A stretch of DNA of 64,000 nucleotides from Paragorgia papillata (Eukaryota; Cnidaria; Anthozoa; Scleralcyonacea; Coralliidae): contig JAWNZC010000337.1 of NCBI GenBank assembly GCA_035771165.1, positions 4,393,501 through 4,457,500 on the forward strand, in the 5' to 3' direction. Position 1 is the first letter of the stretch; each line of letters begins with the position of its first letter. Positions 43,456 to 55,995 of the stretch are shown in pieces. The notes under the pieces are model-generated. The model ran no database searches. It was given only the letters and a program-made list of their open reading frames with translations, and had not been told where the DNA came from. The position numbers and the translations under genes are program-made.

Positions 43456-43479
43456 ATGGTTCAAATCCATCCAGGGACG
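43406..43479 (+). tRNA. tRNA-Asn-GTT: tRNA-Asn(GUU), array copy 16
   Basis: Consensus with T loop TTCAAAT. Confidence 0.9.
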
Positions 43480-43869
43480 CATTCTAATAATTTATGTTTG
43501 GAATATTAATGTATCACTTCGTGGAATAAAACTACTATTTAAATTATAAAAGTTTTTTTAAGCAAGAATCATACCACTAGATCAGCAAGCCCGAGAAATA
43601 TTTTTGTATCGTTCTTGTAGACACGCCGACAACACTTTCTTTAGATATCAAAATTTGTGAACAAAAGAATTTAAAACAATCCATCAATTGTTCCAATTGT
43701 TCTCTCTGATAAAAAATATCCGAATTAAAATGGAAAATAAACTTGCTCATCTGGTGCGACTAACAGGAGAAAATTTGATCGTCACAAAAATTATTTTTAG
43801 ACACTCCTTTCCTAGAGTTATTTGGAAAGCCGCAAACAACCAAAACAATTGCCAAACGAATTCAGCTGT

Positions 43870-43886
43870 GTCTGTGTGGTGCAATG

Positions 43887-43919
<33 letters not shown>

Positions 43920-43943
43920 ATGGTTCGAATCCATCCAGGGACG
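43870..43943 (+). tRNA. tRNA-Asn-GTT: tRNA-Asn(GUU), array copy 17
   Basis: C5 to G (acceptor mismatch) and C11 to T (wobble in the D stem). Lies in the shortened unit. Confidence 0.65.
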
Positions 43944-44370
43944 CATTCTAATAATTTATGTTTGGAATATTAATGTATCACTTCGTGGAATAAAACTACT
44001 ATTTAAATTATGAAAGTTTTTTTAAGCGAGAATCATACCACTAGACCAGCAAGCCCGTTGGTCAAAGAAAGGTATATGGATATTATTTTGTCCGAGAAAT
44101 ATTTTAGTATCGTTCTTGTAGACAGGCCGACAACACTTTCTTTAGATATCAAAATTTGCGAACAAAAGAATTTAAAACAATCCATCAATTGTTCCAATTG
44201 TTCTCTCTGATAAAAAATATCCGAATTAAAATGGAAAATAAACTTGCTCATCTGGTGCGACTAACAGGAGAAAATTTGATCGTCACAAAAATTATTTTTA
44301 GACACTCCTTTCCTAGAGTTATTTGGAAAGCCGCAAACAACCAAAACAATTGCCAAACGAATTCAGCTGT

Positions 44371-44444
44371 GTCTCTGTGGCGCAATGGGTTCGCGCGTTC
44401 GGCTGTTAACCGAAAGGTTGATGGTTCGAATCCATCCAGGGACG
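44371..44444 (+). tRNA. tRNA-Asn-GTT: tRNA-Asn(GUU), array copy 18
   Basis: A21 to C only. Confidence 0.78.
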
Positions 44445-44871
44445 CATTCTAATAATTTATGTTTGGAATATTAATGTATCACTTCCTGGAATAAAACTAC
44501 TATTTAAATTATGAAAGTTTTTTTAAGCGAGAATCATACCACTAGACCAGCAAGCCCGTTGGTCAAAGAAAGGTATATGGATATTATTTTGTCCGAGAAA
44601 TATTTTTGTATCGTTCTTGTAGACACGCCGACAACAGTTTCTTTAGATATCAAAATTTGTGAACAAAAGAATTTAAAAGAATCCATCAATTGTTCCAATT
44701 GTTCTCTCTGATAAAAAATATCCGAATTAAAATGGAAAATAAACTTGCTCATCTGGTGCGACTAACAGGAGAAAATTTGATCGTCACAAAAATTATTTTT
44801 AGACACTCCTTTCCTAGAGTTATTTGGAAAACCGCAAACAACCAAAACAATTGCCAAACGAATTCAGCTGT

Positions 44872-44945
44872 GTCTCTGTGGCGCAATGGGTTCGCGCGTT
44901 CGGCTGTTAACCGAAAGGTTGATGGTTCGAATCCATCCAGGGACG
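44872..44945 (+). tRNA. tRNA-Asn-GTT: tRNA-Asn(GUU), array copy 19
   Basis: A21 to C only. Confidence 0.78.
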
Positions 44946-45372
44946 CATTCTAATAATTTATGTTTGGAATATTAATGTATCACTTCGTGGAATAAAACTA
45001 CTATTTAAATTATGAAAGTTTTTTTAAGCGAGAATCATACCACTAGACCAGCAAGCCCGTTGGTCAAAGAAAGGTATATGGATATTATTTTGTCCGAGAA
45101 ATATTTTTGTATCGTTCTTGTAGACACGCCGACAACACTTTCTTTAGATATCAAAATTTGTGAACAAAAGAATTTAAAACAATCCATCAATTGTTCCAAT
45201 TGTTCTCTCTGATAAAAAATATCCGAATTAAAATGGAAAATAAACTTGCTCATCTGGTGCGACTAACAGGAGAAAATTTGAACTTCACAAAAATTATTTT
45301 TAGACACTTCTTTCCTAGAGTTATTTGGAAAGCCGCAAACAACCAAAACAATTGCCAAACGAATTCAGCTGT

Positions 45373-45389
45373 GTCTCTGTGGCGCAATG

Positions 45390-45422
<33 letters not shown>

Positions 45423-45446
45423 ATGGTTCGAATCCATCCAGGGACA
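45373..45446 (+). tRNA. tRNA-Asn-GTT: tRNA-Asn(GUU), array copy 20
   Basis: Consensus except discriminator A73. Confidence 0.8.
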
Positions 45447-45878
45447 CATTCTAATAATTTATGTTTGGAATATTAATGTATTATTTCGTGGAATAATACA
45501 ACTATTTAAATTATGAAAGTTTTTTTAACCGAGAATCATACCATTAGACCAGCAAGCCCGTTGGACAAAGAAAGGTATATGGATATTATTTTGTCCGAGA
45601 AATATTTTTGTATCGTTCTTGTAGACACGCCGACAACACTTTCTTTAGATATCAAAATTTGGGACTAAAAGAATTTAAAACAATCCATCAATTGTTCCAA
45701 TTGTTCTCTCTGATAAAAAATATCAGAAACTAAAATGAAAAATAAACTTGCATGCTCATCTGGTGCGACTAACGTGAGAAAATTTGATCGTCACAAAAAT
45801 TATTTTTAGACACTCCTTTCCTAGAGTTATTTGGAAAGCCGCAAACAACCAAAACAATTGCCAAACGAATTCAGCTGT

Positions 45879-45895
45879 GTCTCTGTGGCGCAATG

Positions 45896-45928
<33 letters not shown>

Positions 45929-45952
45929 ATGGTTCGAATCCATCCAGGGACG
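45879..45952 (+). tRNA. tRNA-Asn-GTT: tRNA-Asn(GUU), array copy 21
   Basis: Consensus gene; the 3' flank begins CGTTC instead of CATTC, a marker shared only with copy 26. Confidence 0.93.
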
Positions 45953-46384
45953 CGTTCTAATAATTTATGTTTGGAATATTAATGTATCACTTCGTGGAAT
46001 AAAACTACTATTTAAATTATGAAAGTTTTTTTAAGCGAGAATCATACCACTAGACCAGCAAGTCCGTTGGTCAAAGAAAGGTATATGGATATTATTTTGT
46101 CCGATAAATATTTTTGTATCGTTCTTGTAGACACGCCGACAACACTTTCTTTAGATATCAAAATTTGTGAACAAAAGAATTTAAAACAATCCATCAATTG
46201 TTGCAATTGTTCTCTCTGATAAAAAATATCAGAAACTAAAATGAAAAATAAACATGCATGCTCATCTGGTGCGACTAACATGAGAAAATTTGATCGTCAC
46301 AAAAATTATTTTTAGACACTCCTTTCCTAGAGTTATTTGGAAAGCCGCAAACAGCCAAAACAATTGCCAAACGAATTCAGCCGT

Positions 46385-46401
46385 GTCTCTGTGGCGCAAT
46401 G

Positions 46402-46434
<33 letters not shown>

Positions 46435-46458
46435 ATGGTTCAAATCCATCCAGGGACG
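46385..46458 (+). tRNA. tRNA-Asn-GTT: tRNA-Asn(GUU), array copy 22
   Basis: Consensus with T loop TTCAAAT; matches copy 27 in gene and flanks. Confidence 0.9.
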
Positions 46459-46885
46459 CATTCTAATAATTTATGTTTGGAATATTAATGTATCACTTCG
46501 TGGAATAAAACTACTATTTAAATTATGAAAGTTTTTTTAAGCGAGAATCATACCACTAGACCAGCAAGCCCGTTGGTGAAAGAAAGGTATATGGATATTA
46601 TTTTGTCCGAGAAATATTTTAGTATCGTTCTTGTAGACACGCCGACAACACTTTCTTTAGATATCAAAATTTGTGAACAAAAGAATTTAAAACAATCCAT
46701 CAATTGTTCCAATTGTTCTCTCTGATAAAAAATATCCGAATTAAAATGGAAAATAAACTTGCTCATCTGGTGCGACTACCCGGGGAAAATTTGATCGTCA
46801 CAAAAATTATTTTTAGACACTCCTTTCCTAGAGTTATTTGGAAAGCCGCAAACAACCAAAACAATTGCCAAACGAATTCAGCTGT

Positions 46886-46902
46886 GTCTCTGTGGTGCAA
46901 TG

Positions 46903-46935
<33 letters not shown>

Positions 46936-46959
46936 ATGGTTCGAATCCATCCAGGGACG
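46886..46959 (+). tRNA. tRNA-Asn-GTT: tRNA-Asn(GUU), array copy 23
   Basis: C11 to T, a T-G pair in the D stem; matches copy 28. Confidence 0.83.
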
Positions 46960-47384
46960 CATTCTAATAATTTATGTTTGGAATATTAATGTATCACTTC
47001 GTGGAATAAAACTACTATTTAAATTATGAAAGTTTTTTTAAGCGAGAATCATACCACTAGACCAGCAAGCCCGTTGGTCAAAGAAAGGTATATGGATATT
47101 ATTTTGTCCGAGAAATATTTTAGTATCGTTCTTGTAGACAGGCCGACAACACTTTCTTTAGATATCAAAATTTGCGAACAAAATAATTTAAAACAATCCA
47201 TCAATTGTTCCAATTGTTCTCTCTGATAAAAAATATCCGAATTAAAATGGAAAATAAACTTGCTCATCTGGTGCGACTAACAGGAGAAAATTTGATCGTC
47301 ACAAAAATTATTTAGACACTTCTTTCCTAGAGTTATTTGGAAAGCCGCAAACAACCAAAACAATTGCCAAACGAATTCAGCTGT

Positions 47385-47458
47385 GTCTCTGTGGCGCAAT
47401 GGGTTAACGCGTTCGGCTGTTAACCGAAAGGTTGATGGTTCGAATCCATCCAGGGACG
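47385..47458 (+). tRNA. tRNA-Asn-GTT: tRNA-Asn(GUU), array copy 24
   Basis: G22 to A, breaking one D-stem pair; matches copy 29. Confidence 0.7.
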
Positions 47459-47885
47459 CATTCTAATAATTTATGTTTGGAATATTAATGTATCACTTCG
47501 TGGAATAAAGCTACTATTTAAATTATGAAAGTTTTTTTAAGCGAGAATCATACCACTAGACCAGCAAGCCCGTTGGTCAAAGAAAGGTATATGGATATTA
47601 TTTTGTCGGAGAAATATTTTTGTATCGTTCTTGTAGATACGCCGACAACACTTTCTTTAGATATCAAAATTTGTGAACAAAAGAATTTAAAACAATCCTT
47701 CAATTGTTCCAATTGTTCTCTCTGATAAAAAATATCCGAATTAAAATGGAAAATAAACTTGCTCATCTGGTGCGACTAACAGGAGAAAATTTGATCGTCA
47801 CAAAAATTATTTTTAGACACTCCTTTCCTAGAGTTATTTGGAAAGCCGCAAACAACCAAAACAATTGCCAAACGAATTCAGCTGT

Positions 47886-47904
47886 GTCTCTGTGGCGCAA
47901 TCGG

Positions 47905-47937
<33 letters not shown>

Positions 47938-47961
47938 ATGGTTCGAATCCATCCAGGGACG
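47886..47961 (+). tRNA. tRNA-Asn-GTT: tRNA-Asn(GUU), array copy 25, D loop +2
   Basis: 76 nt: D loop AATCGGGGTTA has two extra bases. Eukaryotic D loops vary in length, so it may still fold. Confidence 0.7.
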
Positions 47962-48387
47962 CATTCTAATAATTTATGTTTGGAATATTAATGTATCACT
48001 TCGTGGAATAAAACTACTATTTAAATTATGAAAGTTTTTTTAAGCGAGAATCATACCACTAGACCAGCAAGCCCGTTGGTCAAAGAAAGGTATATGGATA
48101 ATATTTTGTCGAGAAATATTTTTGTATCGTTCTTGTAGATACGCCGACAACACTTTCTTTAGATATCAAAATTTGTGAACAAAAGAATTTAAAACAATCC
48201 ATCAATTGTTCCAATTGTTCTCTCTGATAAAAAATATCCGAATTAAAATGGAAAATAAACTTATTCATCTGGTGCGACTAACAGGAGAAAATTTGATCGT
48301 CACAAAAATTATTTTTAGACACTCCTTTCCTAGAGTTATTTGGAAAGCCGCAAACAACCAAAACAATTGCCAAACGAATTCAGCTGT

Positions 48388-48404
48388 GTCTCTGTGGCGC
48401 AATG

Positions 48405-48437
<33 letters not shown>

Positions 48438-48461
48438 ATGGTTCGAATCCATCCAGGGACG
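48388..48461 (+). tRNA. tRNA-Asn-GTT: tRNA-Asn(GUU), array copy 26
   Basis: Consensus; CGTTC flank marker as copy 21. Confidence 0.93.
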
Positions 48462-48893
48462 CGTTCTAATAATTTATGTTTGGAATATTAATGTATCACT
48501 TCGTGGAATAAAACTACTATTTAAATTATGAAAGTTTTTTTAAGCGAGAATCATACCACTAGACCAGCAAGTCCGTTGGTCAAAGAAAGGTATATGGATA
48601 TTATTTTGTCCGATAAATATTTTTGTATCGTTCTTGTAGACACGCCGACAACACTTTCTTTAGATATCAAAATTTGTGAACAAAAGAATTTAAAACAATC
48701 CATCAATTGTTGCAATTGTTCTCTCTGATAAAAAATATCAGAAACTAAAATGAAAAATAAACATGCATGCTCATCTGGTGCGACTAACATGAGAAAATTT
48801 GATCGTCACAAAAATTATTTTTAGACACTCCTTTCCTAGAGTTATTTGGAAAGCCGCAAACAGCCAAAACAATTGCCAAACGAATTCAGCCGT

Positions 48894-48910
48894 GTCTCTG
48901 TGGCGCAATG

Positions 48911-48943
<33 letters not shown>

Positions 48944-48967
48944 ATGGTTCAAATCCATCCAGGGACG
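48894..48967 (+). tRNA. tRNA-Asn-GTT: tRNA-Asn(GUU), array copy 27
   Basis: As copy 22 (T loop TTCAAAT). Confidence 0.9.
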
Positions 48968-49398
48968 CATTCTAATAATTTATGTTTGGAATATTAATGT
49001 ATCACTTCGTGGAATAAAACTACTATTTAAATTATGAAAGTTTTTTTAATTAAGCGAGAATCATACCACTAGACCAGCAAGCCCGTTGGTGAAAGAAAGG
49101 TATATGGATATTATTTTGTCCGAGAAATATTTTAGTATCGTTCTTGTAGACACGCCGACAACACTTTCTTTAGATATCAAAATTTGTGAACAAAAGAATT
49201 TAAAACAATCCATCAATTGTTCCAATTGTTCTCTCTGATAAAAAATATCCGAATTAAAATGGAAAATAAACTTGCTCATCTGGTGCGACTACCCGGGGAA
49301 AATTTGATCGTCACAAAAATTATTTTTAGACACTCCTTTCCTAGAGTTATTTGGAAAGCCGCAAACAACCAAAACAATTGCCAAACGAATTCAGCTGT

Positions 49399-49415
49399 GT
49401 CTCTGTGGTGCAATG

Positions 49416-49448
<33 letters not shown>

Positions 49449-49472
49449 ATGGTTCGAATCCATCCAGGGACG
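49399..49472 (+). tRNA. tRNA-Asn-GTT: tRNA-Asn(GUU), array copy 28
   Basis: As copy 23 (C11 to T). Confidence 0.83.
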
Positions 49473-49897
49473 CATTCTAATAATTTATGTTTGGAATATT
49501 AATGTATCACTTCGTGGAATAAAACTACTATTTAAATTATGAAAGTTTTTTTAAGCGAGAATCATACCACTAGACCAGCAAGCCCGTTGGTCAAAGAAAG
49601 GTATATGGATATTATTTTGTCCGAGAAATATTTTAGTATCGTTCTTGTAGACAGGCCGACAACACTTTCTTTAGATATCAAAATTTGCGAACAAAATAAT
49701 TTAAAACAATCCATCAATTGTTCCAATTGTTCTCTCTGATAAAAAATATCCGAATTAAAATGGAAAATAAACTTGCTCATCTGGTGCGACTAACAGGAGA
49801 AAATTTGATCGTCACAAAAATTATTTAGACACTTCTTTCCTAGAGTTATTTGGAAAGCCGCAAACAACCAAAACAATTGCCAAACGAATTCAGCTGT

Positions 49898-49971
49898 GTC
49901 TCTGTGGCGCAATGGGTTAACGCGTTCGGCTGTTAACCGAAAGGTTGATGGTTCGAATCCATCCAGGGACG
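49898..49971 (+). tRNA. tRNA-Asn-GTT: tRNA-Asn(GUU), array copy 29
   Basis: As copy 24 (G22 to A). Confidence 0.7.
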
Positions 49972-50399
49972 CATTCTAATAATTTATGTTTGGAATATTA
50001 ATGTATCACTTCGTGGAATAAAGCTACTATTTAAATTATGAAAGTTTTTTTAAGCGAGAATCATACCACTAGACCAGCAAGCCCGTTGGTCAAAGAAAGG
50101 TATATGGATATTATTTTGTCGGAGAAATATTTTTGTATCGTTCTTGTAGATACGCCGACAACACTTTCTTTAGATATCAAAATTTGTGAACAAAAGAATT
50201 TAAAACAATCCTTCAATTGTTCCAATTGTTCTCTCTGATAAAAAATATCCGAATTAAAATGGAAAATAAACTTGCTCATCTGGTGCGACTAACATGAGAA
50301 AATTTGATCGTCCACAAAAATTATTTTTAGACACTCCTTTCCTAGAGTTATTTGGAAAGCCGCAAACAGCCAAAACAATTGCCAAACGAATTCAGCTGT

Positions 50400-50473
50400 G
50401 TCTCGGTGGCGCAATGGGTTAACGCGTTCGGCTGTTAACCGAAAGGTTGATGGTTCGAATCCATCCAGGGACG
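50400..50473 (+). tRNA. tRNA-Asn-GTT: tRNA-Asn(GUU), array copy 30
   Basis: T6 to G (acceptor mismatch) and G22 to A; TCTA flank duplication as copies 1 and 3. Confidence 0.6.
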
Positions 50474-50908
50474 CATTCTATCTAATAATTTATGTTTGTA
50501 ATATTAATGTAGCACTTCGTGGAATAAAACTACTATTTAAATTATGAAAGTTTTTTTAAGCGAGAATCATACCTCTAGACCAGCAAGCCCGTTGGTCAAA
50601 GAAAGGTATATGGATATTATTTTGCCCGAGAAATATTTTTGTATCGTTCTTGTAGACACGCCGACAACACTTTCTTTAGATATCAAAATTTGGGACCAAA
50701 AGAATTTAAAACAATCCATCAATTGTTCCAATTGTTCTCTCTGATAAAAAATATCCGAATTAAAATGGAAAATAAACTTGCATGCTCATCTGGTGCGACT
50801 AACATGAGAAAATTTGATCGTCACAAAAATTATTTTTAGACACTCCTTTCCTAGAGTTATTTCGAAAGCCGCAAACAACCAAAACAATTGCCAAACGAAT
50901 TCAGCTGT

Positions 50909-50925
50909 GTCTCTGTGGCGCAATG

Positions 50926-50958
<33 letters not shown>

Positions 50959-50982
50959 ATGGTTCAAATCCATCCTGGGACG
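50909..50982 (+). tRNA. tRNA-Asn-GTT: tRNA-Asn(GUU), array copy 31
   Basis: T loop TTCAAAT and a T6-T67 acceptor mismatch. Confidence 0.68.
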
Positions 50983-51409
50983 CATTCTAATAATTTATGT
51001 TTGGAATATTAATGTATTACTTCGTGGAATAAAACTACTATTTAAATTATGAAAGTTTTTTTAAGCGAGAATCATACCACTAGACCAGCAAGCCCGTTGG
51101 TCAAAGAAAGGTATATGGATATTATTTTGTCCGAGAAATATTTTTGTATCGTTCTTGTAGATACGCCGACAACACTTTCTTTAGATATCAAAATTTGTGA
51201 ACAAAAGAATTTAAAACAATCCTTCAATTGTTCCAATTGTTCTCTCTGATAAAAAATATCCGAATTAAAATGGAAAATAAACTTGCTCATCTGGTGCGAC
51301 TAACAGGAGAAAATTTGATCGTCACAAAAATTATTTTTAGACACTCCTTTCCTAGAGTTATTTGGAAAGCCGCAAACAACCAAAACAATTGCCAAACGAA
51401 TTCCGCTGT

Positions 51410-51426
51410 GTCTCTGTGGCGCAATG

Positions 51427-51459
<33 letters not shown>

Positions 51460-51483
51460 ATGGTTCGAATCCATCCAGGGACG
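51410..51483 (+). tRNA. tRNA-Asn-GTT: tRNA-Asn(GUU), array copy 32
   Basis: Consensus; the upstream GAATTC is changed to GAATTCC-G context in this unit. Confidence 0.93.
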
Positions 51484-51910
51484 CATTCTAATAATTTATG
51501 TTTGGAATATTAATGTATCACTTCGTGGAATAAAACTACTATTTAAATTATGAAAGTTTTTTTAAGCGAGAATCATACCACTAGACCAGCAAGCCCGTTG
51601 GTCAAAGAAAGGTATATGGATAATATTTTGTCCGAGAAATATTTTCGTATCGTTCTTGTAGATACGCCGACAACACTTTCTTTAGATATCAAAATTTGTG
51701 AACAAAAGAATTTAAAACAATCCATCAATTGTTCCAATTGTTCTCTCTGATAAAAAATATCCGAATTAAAATGGAAAATAAACTTGCTCATCTGGTGCGA
51801 CTAACAGGAGAAAATTTGATCGTCACAAAAATTATTTTTAGACACTCCTTTCCTAGAGTTATTTGGAAAGCCGCAAACAACCAAAACAATTGTCAAACGA
51901 ATTCAGCTGT

Positions 51911-51929
51911 GTCTCTGTGGCGCAATCGG

Positions 51930-51962
<33 letters not shown>

Positions 51963-51986
51963 ATGGTTCGAATCCATCCAGGGACG
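51911..51986 (+). tRNA. tRNA-Asn-GTT: tRNA-Asn(GUU), array copy 33, D loop +2
   Basis: Same 2-nt D-loop insertion as copy 25. Confidence 0.7.
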
Positions 51987-52412
51987 CATTCTAATAATTT
52001 ATGTTTGGAATATTAATGTATCACTTCGTGGAATAAAACTACTATTTAAATTATGAAAGTTTTTTTAAGCGAGAATCATACCACTAGACCAGCAAGCCCG
52101 TTGGTCAAAGAAAGGTATATGGATAATATTTTGTCGAGAAATATTTTTGTATCGTTCTTGTAGATACGCCGACAACACTTTCTTTAGATATCAAAATTTG
52201 TGAACAAAAGAATTTAAAACAATCCATCAATTGTTCCAATTGTTCTCTCTGATAAAAAATATCCGAATTAAAATGGAAAATAAACTTATTCATCTGGTGC
52301 GACTAACAGGAGAAAATTTGATCGTCACAAAAATTATTTTTAGACACTCCTTTCCTAGAGTTATTTGGAAAGCCGCAAACAACCAAAACAATTGCCAAAC
52401 GAATTCAGCTGT

Positions 52413-52429
52413 GTCTCTGTGGCGCAATG

Positions 52430-52462
<33 letters not shown>

Positions 52463-52486
52463 ATGGTTCGAATCCATCCAGGGACG
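52413..52486 (+). tRNA. tRNA-Asn-GTT: tRNA-Asn(GUU), array copy 34
   Basis: Consensus gene. Confidence 0.93.
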
Positions 52487-52913
52487 CATTCTAATAATTT
52501 ATGTTTGGAATATTAATGTATCACTTCGTGGAATAAAACTACTATTTAAATTATGAAAGTTTTTTTAAGCGAGAATCATACCACTAGACCAGCAAGCCCG
52601 TTGGTCAAAGAAAGGTATATGGATATTATTTTGTCCGAGAAATATTTTTGTATCGTTCTTGTAGACACGCCGACAACACTTTCTTTAGATATCAAAATTT
52701 GTGAACAAAAGAATTTAAAACAATCCATCAATTGTTCCAATTGTTCTCTCTGATAAAAAATATCCGAATTAAAATGGAAAATAAACTTGCTCATCTGGTG
52801 CGACTAACAGGAGAAAATTTGATCGTCACAAAAATTATTTTTAGACACTCCTTTCCTAGAGTTATTTGGAAAGCCGCAAACAACCAAAACAATTGCCAAA
52901 CGAATTCAGCTGT

Positions 52914-52930
52914 GTCTCTGTGGCGCAATG

Positions 52931-52963
<33 letters not shown>

Positions 52964-52987
52964 ATGGTTCGAATCCATCCAGGGACG
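52914..52987 (+). tRNA. tRNA-Asn-GTT: tRNA-Asn(GUU), array copy 35
   Basis: Consensus gene. Confidence 0.93.
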
Positions 52988-53414
52988 CATTCTAATAATT
53001 TATGTTTGGAATATTAATGTATCACTTCGTGGAATAAAACTACTATTTAAATTATGAAAGTTTTTTTAAGCGAGAATCATACCACTAGACCAGCAAGCCC
53101 GTTGGTCAAAGAAAGGTATATGGATAATATTTTGTCCGAGAAATATTTTTGTATCGTTCTTGTAGATACGCCGACAACACTTTCTTTAGATATCAAAATT
53201 TGTGAACAAAAGAATTTAAAACAATCCATCAATTGTTCCAATTGTTCTCTCTGATAAAAAATATCCGAATTAAAATGGAAAATAAACTTATTCATCTGGT
53301 GCGACTAACAGGAGAAAATTTGATCGTCACAAAAATTATTTTTAGACACTCCTTTCCTAGAGTTATTTGGAAAGCCGCAAACAACCAAAACAATTGCCAA
53401 ACGAATTCAGCTGT

Positions 53415-53433
53415 GTCTCTGTGGCGCAATCGG

Positions 53434-53466
<33 letters not shown>

Positions 53467-53490
53467 ATGGTTCGAATCCATCCAGGGACG
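53415..53490 (+). tRNA. tRNA-Asn-GTT: tRNA-Asn(GUU), array copy 36, D loop +2
   Basis: Same D-loop insertion as copy 25, three units after copy 33. Confidence 0.7.
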
Positions 53491-53917
53491 CATTCTAATA
53501 ATTTATGTTTGGAATATTAATGTATCACTTCGTGGAATAAAACTACTATTTAAATTATGAAAGTTTTTTTAAGCGAGAATCATACCACTAGACCAGCAAG
53601 CCCGTTGGTCAAAGAAAGGTATATGGATAATATTTTGTCCGAGAAATATTTTTGTATCGTTCTTGTAGATACGCCGACAACACTTTCTTTAGATATCAAA
53701 ATTTGTGAACAAAAGAATTTAAAACAATCCATCAATTGTTCCAATTGTTCTCTCTGATAAAAAATATCCGAATTAAAATGGAAAATAAACTTATTCATCT
53801 GGTGCGACTAACAGGAGAAAATTTGATCGTCACAAAAATTATTTTTAGACACTCCTTTCCTAGAGTTATTTGGAAAGCCGCAAACAACCAAAACAATTGC
53901 CAAACGAATTCAGCTGT

Positions 53918-53991
53918 GTCTCTGTGGCGCAATGGGTTAGCGCGTTCGGCTGTTAACCAAAAGGTTGATGGTTCGAATCCATCCAGGGACG
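53918..53991 (+). tRNA. tRNA-Asn-GTT: tRNA-Asn(GUU), array copy 37
   Basis: C29-A41 anticodon-stem mismatch. Confidence 0.7.
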
Positions 53992-54418
53992 CATTCTAAT
54001 AATTTATGTTTGGAATATTAATGTATCACTTCGTGGAATAAAACTACTATTTAAATTATGAAAGTTTTTTTAAGCGAGAATCATACCACTAGACCAGCAA
54101 GCCCGTTGGTCAAAGAAAGGTATATGGATAATATTTTGTCCGAGAAATATTTTTGTATCGTTCTTGTAGATACGCCGACAACACTTTCTTTAGATATCAA
54201 AATTTGTGAACAAAAGAATTTAAAACAATCCATCAATTGTTCCAATTGTTCTCTCTGATAAAAAATATCCGAATTAAAATGGAAAATAAACTTATTCATC
54301 TGGTGCGACTAACAGGAGAAAATTTGATCGTCACAAAAATTATTTTTAGACACTCCTTTCCTAGAGTTATTTGGAAAGCCGCAAACAACCAAAACAATTG
54401 CCAAACGAATTCAGCTGT

Positions 54419-54492
54419 GTCTCTGTGGCGCAATGGGTTAGCGCGTTCGGCTGTTAACCAAAAGGTTGATGGTTCGAATCCATCCAGGGACG
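54419..54492 (+). tRNA. tRNA-Asn-GTT: tRNA-Asn(GUU), array copy 38
   Basis: Same C29-A41 mismatch as copy 37; the two whole units are almost identical. Confidence 0.7.
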
Positions 54493-54919
54493 CATTCTAA
54501 TAATTTATGTTTGGAATATTAATGTATCACTTCGTGGAATAAAACTACTATTTAAATTATGAAAGTTTTTTTAAGCGAGAATCATACCACTAGACCAGCA
54601 AGCCCGTTGGTCAAAGAAAGGTATATGGATATTATTTTGTCCGAGAAATATTTTTGTATCGTTCTTGTAGATACGCCGACAACACTTTCTTTAGATATCA
54701 AAATTTGTGAACAAAAGAATTTAAAACAATCCTTCAATTGTTCCAATTGTTCTCTCTGATAAAAAATATCCGAATTAAAATGGAAAATAAACTTGCTCAT
54801 CTGGTGCGACTAACAGGAGAAAATTTGATCGTCACAAAAATTATTTTTAGACACTCCTTTCCTAGAGTTATTTGGAAAGCCGCAAACAACCAAAACAATT
54901 GCCAAACGAATTCAGCTGT

Positions 54920-54936
54920 GTCTCTGTGGCGCAATG

Positions 54937-54969
<33 letters not shown>

Positions 54970-54993
54970 ATGGTTCGAATCCATCCAGGGACG
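54920..54993 (+). tRNA. tRNA-Asn-GTT: tRNA-Asn(GUU), array copy 39
   Basis: Consensus gene. Confidence 0.93.
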
Positions 54994-55420
54994 CATTCTA
55001 ATAATTTATGTTTGGAATATTAATGTATCACTTCGTGGAATAAAACTACTATTTAAATTATGAAAGTTTTTTTAAGCGAGAATCATACCACTAGACCAGC
55101 AAGCCCGTTGGTCAAAGAAAGGTATATGGATAATATTTTGTCCGAGAAATATTTTCGTATCGTTCTTGTAGATACGCCGACGACACTTTCTTTAGATATC
55201 AAAATTTGTGAACAAAAGAATTTAAAACAATCCATCAATTGTTCCAATTGTTCTCTCTGATAAAAAATATCCGAATTAAAATGGAAAATAAACTTGCTCA
55301 TCTGGTGCGACTAACAGGAGAAAATTTGATCGTCACAAAAATTATTTTTAGACACTCCTTTCCTAGAGTTATTTGGAAAGCCGCAAACAACCAAAACAAT
55401 TGCCAAACGAATTCAGCTGT

Positions 55421-55437
55421 GTCTCTGTGGCGCAATG

Positions 55438-55470
<33 letters not shown>

Positions 55471-55494
55471 ATGGTTCGAATCCATCCAGGGACG
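55421..55494 (+). tRNA. tRNA-Asn-GTT: tRNA-Asn(GUU), array copy 40
   Basis: Consensus gene. Confidence 0.93.
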
Positions 55495-55921
55495 CATTCT
55501 AATAATTTATGTTTGGAATATTAATGTATCACTTCGTGGAATAAAACTACTATTTAAATTATGAAAGTTTTTTTAAGCGAGAATCATACCACTAGACCAG
55601 CAAGCCCGTTGGTCAAAGAAAGGTATATGGATAATATTTTGTCGAGAAATATTTTTGTATCGTTCTTGTAGATACGCCGACAACACTTTCTTTAGATATC
55701 AAAATTTGTGAACAAAAGAATTTAAAACAATCCATCAATTGTTCCAATTGTTCTCTCTGATAAAAAATATCCGAATTAAAATGGAAAATAAACTTATGTC
55801 ATCTGGTGCGACTAACAGGAGAAAATTTGATCGTCACAAAAATTATTTTTAGACACTCCTTTCCTAGAGTTATTTGGAAAGCCGCAAACAACCAAAACAA
55901 TTGCCAAACGAATTCAGCTGT

Positions 55922-55938
55922 GTCTCTGTGGCGCAATG

Positions 55939-55971
<33 letters not shown>

Positions 55972-55995
55972 ATGGTTCGAATCCATCCAGGGACG
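55922..55995 (+). tRNA. tRNA-Asn-GTT: tRNA-Asn(GUU), array copy 41
   Basis: Consensus gene. Confidence 0.93.

Larger units (their letters stand above)
45780..47780 (+). repeat. Four-unit block, copy A of a duplication
   Basis: Shares a run of private variants with 48283-50293 at an offset of 2509-2513 bp (five units): CGTTC flank, AGTCCG in a Pro half, TTGCAATTG, CCCGGGG, GGTGCAATG in Asn, AATAATTT, GGTTAACGC and GTCGGAG. Confidence 0.9.
48283..50293 (+). repeat. Four-unit block, copy B of a duplication
   Basis: Carries the same ordered variant set as 45780-47780. It differs by a 4-bp insertion near 49048 and ends where AACAGG gives way to AACATG. The event is recent relative to the divergence of other units. 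Confidence 0.9.
51050..52553 (+). repeat. Three-unit block P-Q-R, first copy
   Basis: Unit P has CCTTCAATTG, Q has GGATAATATT with TTTTCGTATCG, and R lacks a base in TTGTCGAGAAAT. The same order is found at 54560-56063, seven units away. Confidence 0.8.
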
